Shown one piece after another: positions 49,351 through 60,508 of a stretch of 64,000 nt of DNA (the stretch's first letter is position 1; each line of letters begins with the position of its first letter). The translations under genes were made by a program, and so were the position numbers. The notes below the pieces were generated by a model, which made no database searches, had not been told where the DNA came from, and saw only the letters and a program-made list of their open reading frames with translations. The DNA is from Drosophila persimilis (lineage: Eukaryota; Arthropoda; Insecta; Diptera; Drosophilidae), in contig NW_020825326.1 of assembly GCF_003286085.1 (NCBI RefSeq), positions 868,001-932,000 on the forward strand, given 5' to 3'.

Positions 49351-50712
49351 TCTTGTCTTATTATGAAATATTATGTTCGTTCTAAGAACTGTGATAGTCC
49401 TACAGGCATCCATCAGTCTCTGTTTATCATAGTTCTTCCAGCCGATACTGTTCGACACTATCCGACCCGACACTATTTGATCAACTGTCAACTTATCAGA
49501 GATCGATTCTTACTCTCCCTGTTCGTTTTCGTGACCCTTTGGCGACCACCAAACACACACTCTTCCCGCTCTCTCGATATAAATAGATAAACTGTCCGAA
49601 TGGAAGTAGTCGTGGATACATGTGGGGGTGGCACTTCACTGTGCGTCACTTCTGTTACCCATTTCGGGCGGAGCAACTGGGAGCCATTCGATCGTGCAGT
49701 GGATAATCATAAATTATATTGAAATGTACTCGTACTGAGAGAAGACAGGTGTCTCTGGCTAAGACAAATCCACTTCCCGGCCTCCGCACCCGCACAGTGG
49801 GTGAAATGGTCAATGTAGCTGTGCTCCGGACCCTTCTAACCATTTATCGATCGATCAATTGATCGATTGTCCCCTTATGGCGATCAGTGAATTAATTTTG
49901 CGCCACGTTTTTCCCAACTTATCGGTTCGACAAACGTTTGCTGTGGGCTCTGCTCGCTACTGCATGCAAATTGAGGCGATAAACATAACTCTCGTTAAGT
50001 GAAACCTAAAATGCAGTCCGTCATCTGCGAATGTGAGTCACGCATTTCTTTTTCTTTTGGCGCTCTGCCCATTTATAGCCACTCGAACGAACTGGCATTT
50101 CAGTCGCATATTATGATTCCCTGACCTACGACATAATCCCCCAAAAATATTTGGTTTATAGTAGAAAGAGGCGTCGTCGCGTCGCCGTCATCTAGGTCTA
50201 GTATGACGGAACCACTTGTATTTTTATCACGGCCAAGATACGAGCACGATGCCACAAAACGGCATGATTCATGCCACGACAGCGAAACGCTTTCCCAGAA
50301 CCAAAGTGATTAGTGCGGTTGGCGCTTTTCTTTCTAGATCGCGGCAGATCTTCTTGTGGTGTTCAGGAAGGAATGGTTGGAGGATTCGTGTTCTATAGAA
50401 TAAGACATTTAAAAGATGGACTGGACGAAGGGTCCTCCTTGTTCAGTAAGTTTTGGGGAAAAAAAATCGAAAGAAAGCATGCCAATATTTACTTCATAGG
50501 ACGAAGAAAGAATATTGGGGTCGAGAATTAGAGATAATAGTAACCCCACCAATAATTCTATAAACTTACCGATATCATGTATTGGTTTCTCTCGAATATC
50601 TTCGTTTTCCGGTTTCCTTTTCTTCTCTGATGATTTTCCCCAGCTGAAAGGAAATTGAGAATGAAACACGACATGTACATAGATGATGGATAGATCTTTG
50701 ATGGTCGGAAAC

Positions 50713-50750
50713 ATGGTACTATGGTACTATGGTACTATGGTACTATGGTA
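50713..50750. repeat. (GGTACTAT)n octamer array
   Basis: Four to five perfect 8-mer units. Confidence 0.88.
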
Positions 50751-53307
50751 ATATATGACTCTATAATGCAATGTGACGGCGCGGCCGTGTGGCGAGTATG
50801 TGACATCATCAGAAACGTAAGTAGGAAAACGGTAAATGGAGTTTTATTTGCTTTTTTGTCATAGAAACGTGAGTGAGCGACACACACGCACCGCACTGTA
50901 CCCCTCCATGCCGAATGGTGGAGAGAATGGTGAAGAAAATGGTAGAGAGGTAGGTGGTGGTCTAAACAAATAAGTCAATAAATAAAGGCGTTAACTTGGC
51001 TCGAATGGCCTACGTAAATATGCGATGAAATGAGCGAAAAGAAACAACTAAAACCCGCCCGAGAGGCCCGCCGCCAAAGGTGGGCTCTACAGACGGACCA
51101 GACCGACCAGACGGACCACACTTGGTCCCAGTTTCAGTCTCCCATTCAAATTCAGATTCCTATTCCCATTCAGATTCAGATTCGGTGTAGGTTTTTTCGC
51201 AATCTCACATATATCTGTATGTAGAAGTAGAAATAGACATCGACGTAGAGAGCGGTAGACAGAGAGTGGCATCGGTGGGTACAGAAGTTGGCAATAAGCT
51301 AAAAGCTGACAAATGTCTGACAAGCGGAAGTGTAAAAGAGAATAACAAAATAATAATAATCAAACACGAAATTTTGCCCCAATAGGAAAACAAAACACAT
51401 CACACAAAACAGAATGAAACTCCTCCGAAAGACCTCACCGATGGGTGTGCCGTGCCCGTGTCCCTCCTTTGAAGATACAAGACGCTATTAAGTTGGTGTA
51501 AACGGTGTCTCCAGGAGTGACTCAAATAGGCGCAAATAACCGCCTTCCAGGGGTCGGACAGTCGGACAGGACAAACAAAACAGTAAATTGACGAAACCGT
51601 CTGCGTTGGTGGCTCGCTCGATGATTTTCCCACGAAAGAACCCACGGTTCTTAAGAACTTTCCAAGATGCTGCTGCAAACCTCAGGTACTTGGGAATTGG
51701 GCAAGGTCAATGCAACAAACGAGAATGCCACATTGCACTCATTGCGCTGACCTCCCTCCCCTCGCAGCAAGGGGGAGGACGCAAGGAGTGCGTGACGAAT
51801 GCCCGCGCATGCGGTCATCAAGGTCAGACCTCTCTCTGCCACGAAACAGCTGACGTGACTGGCAAAAACACATCAAAAGTGGTGCTCGTTGTTGGGTGGC
51901 AGGGAGGCTATACTCGGGATCTGACTCATGGGAATTCTCCCTAAAAGGCCTCCAAATAGAATCGCCAACAAAAGAAATCTCATTTTCGTATGGCAGGAGC
52001 CCTTTTATAGAGTGCTATTCATCCCAAGATGACATGACCAAAAGTCTTTAAGAAAGAAAATTTATTAGGCACCTGACAAATGTATTTGAAGGCTCAGCAG
52101 TGTTGCATTCTATAGTTGGGGACTCTGTATACTGAATCTCATTTTAAGGCTACCTCTATATTTTTTGAGAGTGATCCTAGTGTTCGCTAGTACCATTATA
52201 TAGTTAGGAAGTTATATTTCTATAGTTTCCCTGCAAGCCCCGTTGTTATCTTGTCTCTTTCCGCAGAAACCGGAGTATCGTTCTTTGTTCATAGATTGGC
52301 TTCCTTATTGATACGGTTGTAAACTTCTACATGCATGTATCATCATGCTTCTCTCATTATCGTGCCTGTAAATGCAAGACATACATCTGTAATCTACTAT
52401 ATACATATGATAAATACTATATACATATTTAAAGCCTCTTCATTTGTGATTTGTCATTTATCCGTTCGTCTGGTTGTAAGGGGAAACTTCCAATAAACTT
52501 CAGCACGAGTAGTTTTTGCCAGGGTTCTTAGTTAATTGGAGATTGGTGAGGCTGTTATCAGGGTTCTGATGTATGTGGAATTATAATTAAGTGCGCAACA
52601 TGTTCGGGCGAAGGAAATACAACAAAGAAAGTATATTTGTACCGACCAATAACATAACATGGAAGAGCATTATATGGGGCTATCCGTATATGTTTTGGAG
52701 ACTAAGGACAGTCGGAGTTTTTGTAGCCAACTAGCCATCTTTTGGCGCTTGTCCAGTAGTCCAGATAGTAGCGCACAGCTACCGTCTCTCTTTACTGAGT
52801 TTATGTACATAGTTGGAGCTGGTTCATTCTCTCTCACTCATTAAGCCCTCTTCTGGGGTATACGGTATAGAAACCTTCTCCTTTGGGACACGCCACACAC
52901 GAAAACTATGGCCTGTTCTGCAAATTCCGACAAAGAGGACACACGGGATACATATATGTAGATATACACATATGTATGAGTAGTTATACGTAGGTACCAA
53001 TGTACCTACATATGTACATATGTAGACATCGACAGAAAGGTAAAAAGATAGTTTTCTTTTCCAATAAATAACAGCAACTCTGGAAAATAATAATACAAAT
53101 ATGTATTTGAATTTTTTTTTTTGAATGAGCTCTCTCTCGCTGTCTCTTTCCCTATCTCTCACATTTCCATCAAGGAAAATCGCATTTCTGGCATTTGATT
53201 TCTTTTGTGTTCCCGTTAGCTTTGATTCGATTTAGATTTTTGAATGCGGCTGTGTTTTGGCTGAGCGACACGCAAATCGATGGTTGCCACCCTCCATACG
53301 CACACAC

Positions 53308-53310
53308 CAT

Positions 53311-53347
<37 letters not shown>
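53308..53347. repeat. (CA)n microsatellite
   Basis: About 19 CA units. Confidence 0.93.
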
Positions 53348-53351
<4 letters not shown>

Positions 53352-53742
53352 GAGAAGAAAAAAAACTGCACTAATATTTGTATGGTTTATTCTGCGCTTA
53401 CTTTTCTGCACGCGACCCGAGCAGCGACAGAGGTGGCTGCGGTGGCAGCCGTAGAAACAGCGAGTGCGACACTGACAGCGTCGGCAGTGGCTCCGTAATT
53501 CGGACACCAGACAGGGAACCAGCACGTTATTAAAACGGTATATGTATGTGCAAAAAAAACTGTAGAAAACTTGAGCTGGAGGAGTAGTTGCAGCGCAGTC
53601 AGAGTCTGTTATTGCCCATTCACACCACAGCACAAGAAAAAAAACACATGGCAGAAAAGTAAAATAAAAACAAAAACCGAAAACCGTAGAAGAACCAAAA
53701 GCCGACACTGAAAGGTAAAAGGAATCCGCCGTGGAAGTGGAA

Positions 53743-54003
53743 ATGCGCCCAGGACGTGGACCGCGCGAAACGAAGTACCGCAATACTGCGACTCCGAGAA
53801 TCCGCTACACGGCAGCACGAGGAGACCATATGACTGACGGCGACATCTCAGCCACGCCGAACAGAGGGTTGCTGCTGCTGTTGCTGCTGCTGTTGCTGCT
53901 TTTGGTCTGCAAATGTTCTTCTTTTCAGCTTCCGCGCAAGTCCTGGGCCCAACTATTGGCAGAGAGGCCGCAACAGGAGCTGCAGAGAGCACTCTCGGAA
54001 TAG
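53743..54003 (+). CDS. Doubtful ORF with a leucine-run signal-like segment (86 aa, or 57 aa from the inner ATG)
   Basis: From ATG 53743 the frame is open to TAG at 54003; an inner ATG is at 53830. From the inner ATG the order is MTDGDISATPNRG, about twelve leucines, VCKCSSFQLPRK, and a helical C-terminus ending QQELQRALSE. That is the layout of a small secreted peptide precursor. The leucines come from a CTG/TTG trinucleotide repeat, however, so the run may be accidental. The surrounding 53380-54120 region is less repetitive and more GC-balanced than its neighbours. I do not recognise a family. Confidence 0.15.
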   Translation: MRPGRGPRETKYRNTATPRIRYTAARGDHMTDGDISATPNRGLLLLLLLLLLLLVCKCSSFQLPRKSWAQLLAERPQQELQRALSE

Positions 54004-54119
54004 TTGGGGCCCAAAGTGTGGGCACAAAGTGGAGCTCCTGGGATGTGCGACCAAGTAAATTTGAAGAATTTCTCACTGTTCTCAGCGGATCGAAAGGAGT
54101 GCCTACTTCCAAATGAAAC

Positions 54120-56968
54120 TAAGCCTCACTAACTAAGTGATCAAACTAATTCGTTGGTCTGAAAATGAATGTGAAAAACTAACTATGTAACTGTGGATTT
54201 AACTTTCAGATTCAACTGAAGAAAAAGGTAATACTACATCAGCAGTTGACTGGACAAATATATGTACATACATATGGACAGAGAAGGTAATTATAATAAT
54301 TCCCATATGGAACATGAATATTTAGATTCCCAAAGTTCGACAGCGAAATAGAAGGAGTGTATGGCAAAGGCAATGGCGAACACAAAGTGATAGAAAATGA
54401 ACTCTTTAAACCAAACATACATACATATGTACATATGTACATATGTACATATGAATCACAAAGCATAACTTTAGATCACGAAAAGTGAGACCTCTAGTGG
54501 GTGTAATTCTTTGTTGGCGTTCTAAAGTATCTACCTACGAGTACCTATGTACATATATATATGTATGTATGTATGTACATATTTATTATTTTCCTTATTT
54601 TCTTTCCTGACCTACTCTTTGGCGGACCGTGTGAATCGAATCCCTAACAGGCAGTATAAGATTATCACCAAATGTTGACACTTTATTCAGTGGGTTCACT
54701 GCGACAACCACTGTTCATTGATTTTGAGACTCTTCCTCAATATTATTGTTATTCATAAACCCGCTCTGCTGTAGAGAAGGGCTTGGAAGGTGTTTTGAAC
54801 AGAAAGCGCCTGCGCCCTGCGAAGCATATGGAAGTAGCGGGACTGTGGGACCCAGCTCTTTCCTCCAGATGTTTGTGCGTACACATGCATATGACTGTAT
54901 GTGTATGCATTTATCAGTGAATTCGTTCCACTGTGGGAGAGTGCAGCGGAAGGTCTCTCTTATTATCAGTTTCACGCATTAACTTTGTTTCAAATCAAAT
55001 TTCAACGAAACTGCAATGGAGGTCTTGCTCTCATGTGGCGGCTCGCACTCGCTCACCAGATTCCTCTCTGCGCTCTCTTTGAGAGCGTCCAACAGGCCTA
55101 AACAGCTGTAATTTGTTTATTGACACACAAATGCAAACACACATAGCCACAGACATCCGTACATGCATATGCGTATTCATGTATGTACACATGTATGTAT
55201 GTATGCATACACATGTATGTATGTTGGATGCTGTCCTGTTTTATGGATTATTGCTTTCAATTAACAAACAAAAATCTTGAGGGGCGAGCGATAAGCGAAT
55301 GAGCGGGAGTAGTAAATTTATGGCATGCAGCAGATTTTAATTTATTCATCATTCAATTTCCTGGAACCCCCGTCGCACGAGTCACCCCACAACACAGCCC
55401 AAATAAGCAGAGCCCAAAAACAATGTAGACTCTACATACAACCTCTACCACACCATTCTTGTTGACATGACGAATCTGCGTATCCGCCAAGTTCTACGAA
55501 ATTCACACACGAACTCGTTAGGGAAATTGAAACGAAAGTAAAGAACCAAAAAAGGGATGGGTGTCTCTGAACGCCGAAGCTTTTGATACCCTTGGGCAAC
55601 GATCATTTTTATGGAATCTACATATGTACATACATACATATATGATATTGTATGTACATACATATTTAGTACATAAAAACCTATATATGTACATATGTAC
55701 TTGATGATGTCGGAAACACTTCCATTTCTGAGTTAAAAGCAGCTATACGGAAAAATCAGCATACTCCAGCAAGAGTACATACATATGTATGTATATTAGA
55801 GCAAGCAAGCCAATCATCAAGTGCTTGTATGCAGATAGAGCCTTTCTGTTATGGCTGATAAAAGCATTATTTGCATATTGCTTCGCTTGCAGTCGATTGA
55901 GGCACAGTCCCGACACCACAACAAACCCTACTGCGTCCAGATTGTGCCCTGTAATCTCTGGAGTATTCTTATGCGTGTGCCCCAAGCAACCGATGCTGAG
56001 CGTAGCTTTTCTGCTCTCTTCTGATATATTTCTTATCGACCAAAAAAAGGCCAACTAATCGCAATATACTCGTAGTTTTCGTTGCAATCACATCAAATAT
56101 GTGAGTCGCTCTGGTTCTCCATTCGCTTTCGTTGCGTTGAAAATGCGGAATAGTAACTGATAGTAGTTAGTAGTAACTAAACGTAGCTGATAAGGCATAA
56201 CATCGGACAGTTCTATTGTTCTTTTGATTGCATGATATGGAATACGATTTTGGTCCACTTTATCACAACACTGACAAAATGTATTGAAATGAAGCTTTTT
56301 AAGAGTTTTTAGTTGTTAAATCATTACCTCTTCTTCACTAAGACTTTATTGGTAATCGTACATGGTATATGGAAGTCAGTATTTTACTGATGAAGCGGGT
56401 TAAGTATAGTCGCAAGCCTATGGGGAAAGTATAAAACCATACATGTACAAACTTCGATAAGGATAAAGTGAACCGTTAGACTGATGCCATTAGGAGCGGA
56501 AATGAATTATACTGTAATAAATTATTGTAATATAAAAGTATAAAGTTTTTCAAGAACTGAACCAACCTTTAATACTATCTATCCGAACTCTGGAACTGAG
56601 TGAACTTTCACACGATCAAGAACTACAAAAACACTGCTGTCAAAACCGAATAAAATTAAGTCATATTAATTTACATCAATAGTGTACCGTATATTGTTTT
56701 AATATGCACAAGAATCGTGGGGATTTCGATTTTAGAATTCATATTTCGGGCTCATATTCATTCAGAAAGCATTGTGCGCCTACGACTGTGTAGATTTTAA
56801 CTCGATTTTTCAACTAGATCGGATATAACTGCTTTGAAATTATTTCGTTTGCACGGTGGCAGGTATTTTTGCCAAAAAAAAAACTCAAACAAAATTAACA
56901 CAAAAAATGCCGTTGGCAAGTCGGGCGCATAGCGGAAACGGCATGCAGAGGTGAACGACGTTGATAAA
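54120..56968. other. AT-rich, gene-free stretch left of the inferred distal promoter
   Basis: Repeated TACATATGTA-type blocks (about 54260, 54415-54450, 54545-54585, 55140-55225, 55620-55700). A small inverted Helitron-tail-like piece (CCGAAGCTTTTGATACCC) sits at 55574-55591. From 56100 to 56900 the DNA is AT-rich without any frame or repeat I can name. Confidence 0.55.
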
Positions 56969-57042
56969 CAACTGACTTTTGGCGCGATGATTTAGTAAAT
57001 ATAAATTGATTATCACTATATCGATACATCAATATATCGATA
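56968..57042 (-). promoter_or_regulatory. Inferred distal promoter, minus-directed: two DREs, TATA-like box, E2F-type site, initiator
   Basis: Two perfect TATCGATA DREs (57035-57042 and 57019-57026) are followed on the minus strand by TATATTT (57003-56997), TTTGGCGC on the plus strand (56978-56985, E2F-type) and TCAGTT (56975-56970). With +1 at 56973 the TATA-like box sits at -30 to -24, the correct distance, and the DREs lie at about -46 to -69. No gene start lies just left, so the best candidate target is pigs, through a distal 5'-UTR exon. Motif presence is direct; the assignment is inference. Confidence 0.4.
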
Positions 57043-57369
57043 TATATTTGGTGATATTTTTTCTAATCATCAGCGGAACTACTTTTCTGAGTTCAGGGAA
57101 AATCGACATTATTTTTGTGTTTTATAATATCGTTAGAGATCATACTAGATCATACATCACCACTAGCCATATATTATATAGTTATGGCAGTTCATACAAT
57201 GAAAACGTCCCACCAGAATTTGCTGCGGGATCTCCCAGAACTTCCTCAAGACTTTTTCATTATTTATGACAAAACTCGTTAACAGCAGACAATGAAAAGA
57301 ATATGCTTTGCTCTACTATTGTATTATCATTTGCTTGTGGATGATTCTCATCAAAGCGGACGACTCCAC

Positions 57370-57751
57370 CATGGAGAAATTACTTAAAGGTGGTGTCCTC
57401 CGCTGTCGTAAGGTGTCCATATATTAATAAAATATGGATAATTTCATCATGGTGAGGACTATCCACTTTTTCAACACGTTCTCTCGGCCTTCTCGGAGAA
57501 AGAGAAAGTTTTACACTCTGCACTCTTCGTTTGTTATTGTTTATTTTCGCTAATAAATAAAACAAAATAAGTCAAAACACATTATAATAGCATATTGTCG
57601 TATAGCAAAGCGTACTCTCTTAATATCATTTTTTGTTTACGAGTCTAAGAAGAAAACAATGAAACAAATCGTTCGCGACGACTGACAAATAGAGGTCCTC
57701 CAAAGAGAGAAGATTTGGTGAAGACACCACCTAATAAGTAATTTCACCATT
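57370..57751. mobile_element. P-element-like non-autonomous transposon relic (382 bp)
   Basis: The left end reads CATGGAGAAATTACTTAAAG followed by GTGGTGTCCTC. The reverse complement of the right end reads ATGGTGAAATTACTTATTAG followed by GTGGTGTCTTC. The two form imperfect terminal inverted repeats of about 30 bases. They resemble the 31-base P-element terminus, which starts CATGATGAAATAACATAAGG and continues TGGTCCC. No clear 8-bp target duplication remains (gactccac versus tgcaagtg). The interior is AT-rich and lacks transposase homology I can see, so this looks like an old MITE. Confidence 0.55.
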
Positions 57752-57967
57752 TGCAAGTGTGATAAAGTGATCTTTCGCAGCTGGAACTAGTTCGAAGTGA
57801 CACGAGCGAAGTGACAGGCGCGCAAAACGAAGCGCAAATTCAAAACACTGGTAATTACAATGAAACAATTTCTTAAATCTTAATTAATATTACAGCTCAA
57901 AAATAAATGATTAACATCGGGAAATAAATGCTTAATTAGTTGTTTAGGATGTGGGTGAGGTGTTTGA

Positions 57968-58262
57968 TCACTCGTTGTTGAGCATCTCTATATCGGCATC
58001 TTGCCAAAGGGGCTCCGACATGACAGCCGCTTCGCTATTTCCGTGGGTTGCTCCAGACACGGAAGACATCTCCAGGGGTTCATCGCAGTTCACGCTCTGC
58101 CACTCCTGGTGGGGGGTGCCGCTAGGCGTGGGCGTGGCCATTCCATTGCTTCCATCTCCTCTGCCTGGCTCTGTGGCTGTGCCTTCTCCTTTGGCTCCTA
58201 TAGAGCCTCCCATCTTAAGAGAGTTAATTCCATTTATGGCCCGCACGCAATTGGAGTCCACG
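57968..58262 (-). CDS. APC7: APC7 exon 5 (acidic tail and stop)
   Basis: Acceptor CACTTCTAG. Starts SVDSNCVRAINGINSLKM, passes a Gly/Thr/Pro-rich linker, and ends EPLWQDADIEMLNNE with TGA at 57970-57968. Confidence 0.9.
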
Positions 58263-60062
58263 CTAGAAGTGAAATCCATTACATATCAATCTAGATCGCT
58301 TTCCTTTTTCCTGCTTACCTCAGGGCCCTATAGTAGTAGTCCAGAGCCTTGATCGGCTCCTTTTCGATACGCAATATGTCGCCTAAGAGGGTGTAGAGAT
58401 TCTGATTCGGATAGTTGATTACCTGCTTCTCCAGCAGTTTTATGGCCGCCTTGGTGGCGCCCTCATACTGGCAGATCTCGGCCATCAGGGCCACGGCCGG
58501 AGTGTAGCTGGAATCGATCTTCAGCGCTTTCTCCACAAACTTTCTGGCACTCCGTTTGGCCGCCGGATTGGTTGAGTGGAAGAGCGTTCGTCCAAACATC
58601 TGTAAATGAGTGAAGGGTACACACAATAAATGTGATTCAGATTCGATATGGATGGGATCCTGTTCCTCCTCCACTTACCGTGTAGCTGCGCGGTGAGGTG
58701 CGGAAGCTGCGTATAGCCCAGACGCACATGGTCTGCGCCTCCTTGAACCGCTTTTGGGCCACATAGCAATGGAACAGACCCTTGTAGACTTCAAAGCGAT
58801 ATGGGGCCAGTCCCTGTGCGTTGCGGAACGCTTCGATAGCCTCACGGTACCGCTGCAATGAAATGAAAAGATTGCCCCGCAGCAAATGGCCCTCGACGTG
58901 ACGCGGATCCATATCGAGACAGCGCTCGACAAAAGTGAGACCCCGCTGGTACTTGGCGTCGCTGTACATCTTCTGGCCGTGGACGAACCAATGGGCCGGG
59001 CTGAACTCCCGATCGGAGCTCACCTGGGTGAAAAGCTTTTCCTGCTCTATGGCGCTCTGCTCGTTGAGCTCATACACAACAGCCAGTAGGCTGATAGCCT
59101 CCATATTGTAGGGATAGGCCATGACCGCTGTGCTTAGGAACTGCTCTGCCTGGATATTGTGGCCGTAGTAGTACAGGCACCGCCCGATCTCCACTAGCAG
59201 ATGCTCGTTTCTGCGGAGCCTGGTGGAATCGTTTAGCTGCTGAAAGGTCTTGGCCGCTTCCAGATGCTTGCAGCCGTACATCTGGGCCAGCGCTTTGATC
59301 CAGGTGCTCAGCCACTCGATGTTCCGGGGAGCAGAGGCAGCTGAGGTAGGAACGAATATTGTCCATAGGAATGGAGTGGATTATAGGGATTGGATTGCAA
59401 CAGTGCACTTACCATTCATTACCAGCGAATTGACCTCGATGCCATCGACGCCTAGCTCAAGCAGGGCCTCGATGGATTTCAGCGACATGGGGCACTCCTT
59501 GAGTACATCCTTGTAGGCCATAACGGCGTCGGCCTTGCCCTTACTTCCCGCTGAGGCGTGGTGGTGCAGCCGGCCCAGCAGCATGTTGATGCGCGGCGTG
59601 CGCATTTTTGCTGACAATGCCAGAAGAGTGCTAATAGCCTTACCTGGCTCCCCCACTTCTTTATAGCATACAGCCAGCCGGTAGCGCAGCTCCACGTCGG
59701 TGAACTGATTGTTCATAATCTCGATGGCCGTCAGGCAAGCGCTCTTATAGCGGAGCATGGTGCGGCGTGTGTGCAGCACAGACTCCAGCTGCTGGTAGGC
59801 CAAGCGAAAGTGACGCTCCTTGTAGTGGGCATTGGCCAAGTAGAGCATTACCTGGTATTCCATCTCCAGCGTAGCCACATTGCGATCGTTCTGCAGCAAT
59901 GTGTTCAAAAGGCTTGCCTGAGGATTCACAAACAAATGAAAATGAAAAGAATAAATGATTTTTCAAGGATGAGGCTGCACTCGTCCTTACCGCTGGGATG
60001 ACGGACTCGTAAAGCCTGTGATCGTAGAGCTTTTGCACATTGGCAAAGAGTGCGTTTTCCAT
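57968..60062 (-). CDS. APC7: APC7, TPR subunit of the anaphase-promoting complex/cyclosome
   Basis: Five exons (60062-59991, 59917-59413, 59340-58679, 58599-58319, 58262-57968) join in frame to 604 residues ending LWQDADIEMLNNE. The protein is built of TPR-like helical pairs throughout; I recognise APC7 from segments matching the human protein (RTPRINMLLG..MAYKDVLKECP; HWFVHGQKMYSDAKYQRGL; HLLRGNLFISLQRYREAIEAF; APYRFEVYKGLFHCYVAQKR). Family knowledge: APC7 is a scaffold TPR subunit of the APC/C ubiquitin ligase that drives mitotic cyclin destruction; in flies it is reported to be dispensable. The start MENALFANVQKLYDH is the first ATG; an upstream extension has no ATG. The acidic, Gly/Pro-rich C-terminus after the last TPR is typical. 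Confidence 0.92.
58319..58599 (-). CDS. APC7: APC7 exon 4 (C-terminal TPRs)
   Basis: Acceptor CATTTACAG, then ATGTTTGGACGAACG (MFGRTLFH). It includes AVALMAEICQYEGATKAA and KALDYYYRAL, which are canonical TPR helices. Donor CTGAG/GTAAGC. Confidence 0.93.
58679..59340 (-). CDS. APC7: APC7 exon 3 (central TPR array)
   Basis: Acceptor CCTACCTCAG. Encodes residues 193-413, starting AASAPRNIEWLSTWIKALAQ and ending RTSPRSYT before GTAAGTGG. It is the main TPR block. Confidence 0.93.
59413..59917 (-). CDS. APC7: APC7 exon 2 (N-terminal TPRs)
   Basis: Acceptor ATCCTCAG then GCAAGCCTTTTGAAC (ASLLNTLL). It carries the N-terminal helical repeats and ends ATGAATG/GTAAGT with one base of the next codon. 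Confidence 0.92.
59991..60062 (-). CDS. APC7: APC7 exon 1 (residues 1-24)
   Basis: Encodes MENALFANVQKLYDHRLYES then VIPA, ending GCG/GTAAGG, phase 0. The ATG is preceded by GGAGAGATT. Confidence 0.9.
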
Positions 60063-60086
60063 AATCTCTCCTTGCCTTTCCTTACT

Positions 60087-60106
60087 GCGGGAAAATGCCG
60101 CCAAAA
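60087..60106 (-). promoter_or_regulatory. APC7: E2F-type sites in the APC7 leader
   Basis: GCGGGAAA (60087-60094; TTTCCCGC on the gene strand) matches the E2F consensus TTTSSCGC. A second, weaker match TTTTGGCGG lies at 60106-60098. Both sit 25-45 bases upstream of the start codon, which is plausible for a cell-cycle gene. Confidence 0.4.
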
Positions 60107-60355
60107 TTCAGAGCTGGCTCAGCTGGTTCGGAACTGTTCGAAGGACTGGTTCTTTAAGCCGGGGGCGTGTGATTGAATATGGTTCTTTTACAGTCTTCGC
60201 TATGTTTGAATAATTAACATATATTAACAGCAAGTGCAATATGGAAAAATACAATTATTTGGTTGACTTTAATATGTTTATTTTTATATTGGCAATTCGA
60301 GACTTTCGGAAAGAACTACTGAAGCAAAAACGAAACCGAGTCACTCAGCACTCTG

Positions 60356-60403
60356 TATCGATAGGCAGTGTTGAAAAGGTACTCGGCAAGCAACTTATCG
60401 ATA
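60356..60403 (-). promoter_or_regulatory. APC7: Paired DRE sites upstream of APC7
   Basis: Two perfect TATCGATA motifs (60356-60363 and 60396-60403), 40 bases apart and about 300 bases upstream of the APC7 start codon. DREF binding at such pairs is common in fly replication and cell-cycle gene promoters. Confidence 0.55.
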
Positions 60404-60508
60404 GAAAGGAAAGGACGGTTAATTCAATTTACCATATTTATATATTAGCCTAAATACGTATAAGATATTAAAAAACAACAGATTTGTGTATTTCAATCAA
60501 CATGAACG

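Larger units (their letters stand above)
49351..53395. other. Gene-free stretch, nothing convincing
   Basis: Contains a GGTACTAT array (50713-50750), TACATATGTA-type blocks (about 52400-52430 and 52950-53030) and the start of a CA repeat at 53308. Frames here are short and of random composition. AT-rich and featureless between about 52030 and 52650. Confidence 0.55.

Noticed and set aside
53609-54112. 167-codon minus-strand frame
   Set aside because: Phe/Leu/Val-rich, shadow of A-rich and CTG-repeat DNA; no protein-like pattern.
60063-60104. 14-residue N-terminal extension of APC7
   Set aside because: It would begin at TTG and the segment carries E2F-type motifs; the first ATG is at 60062.
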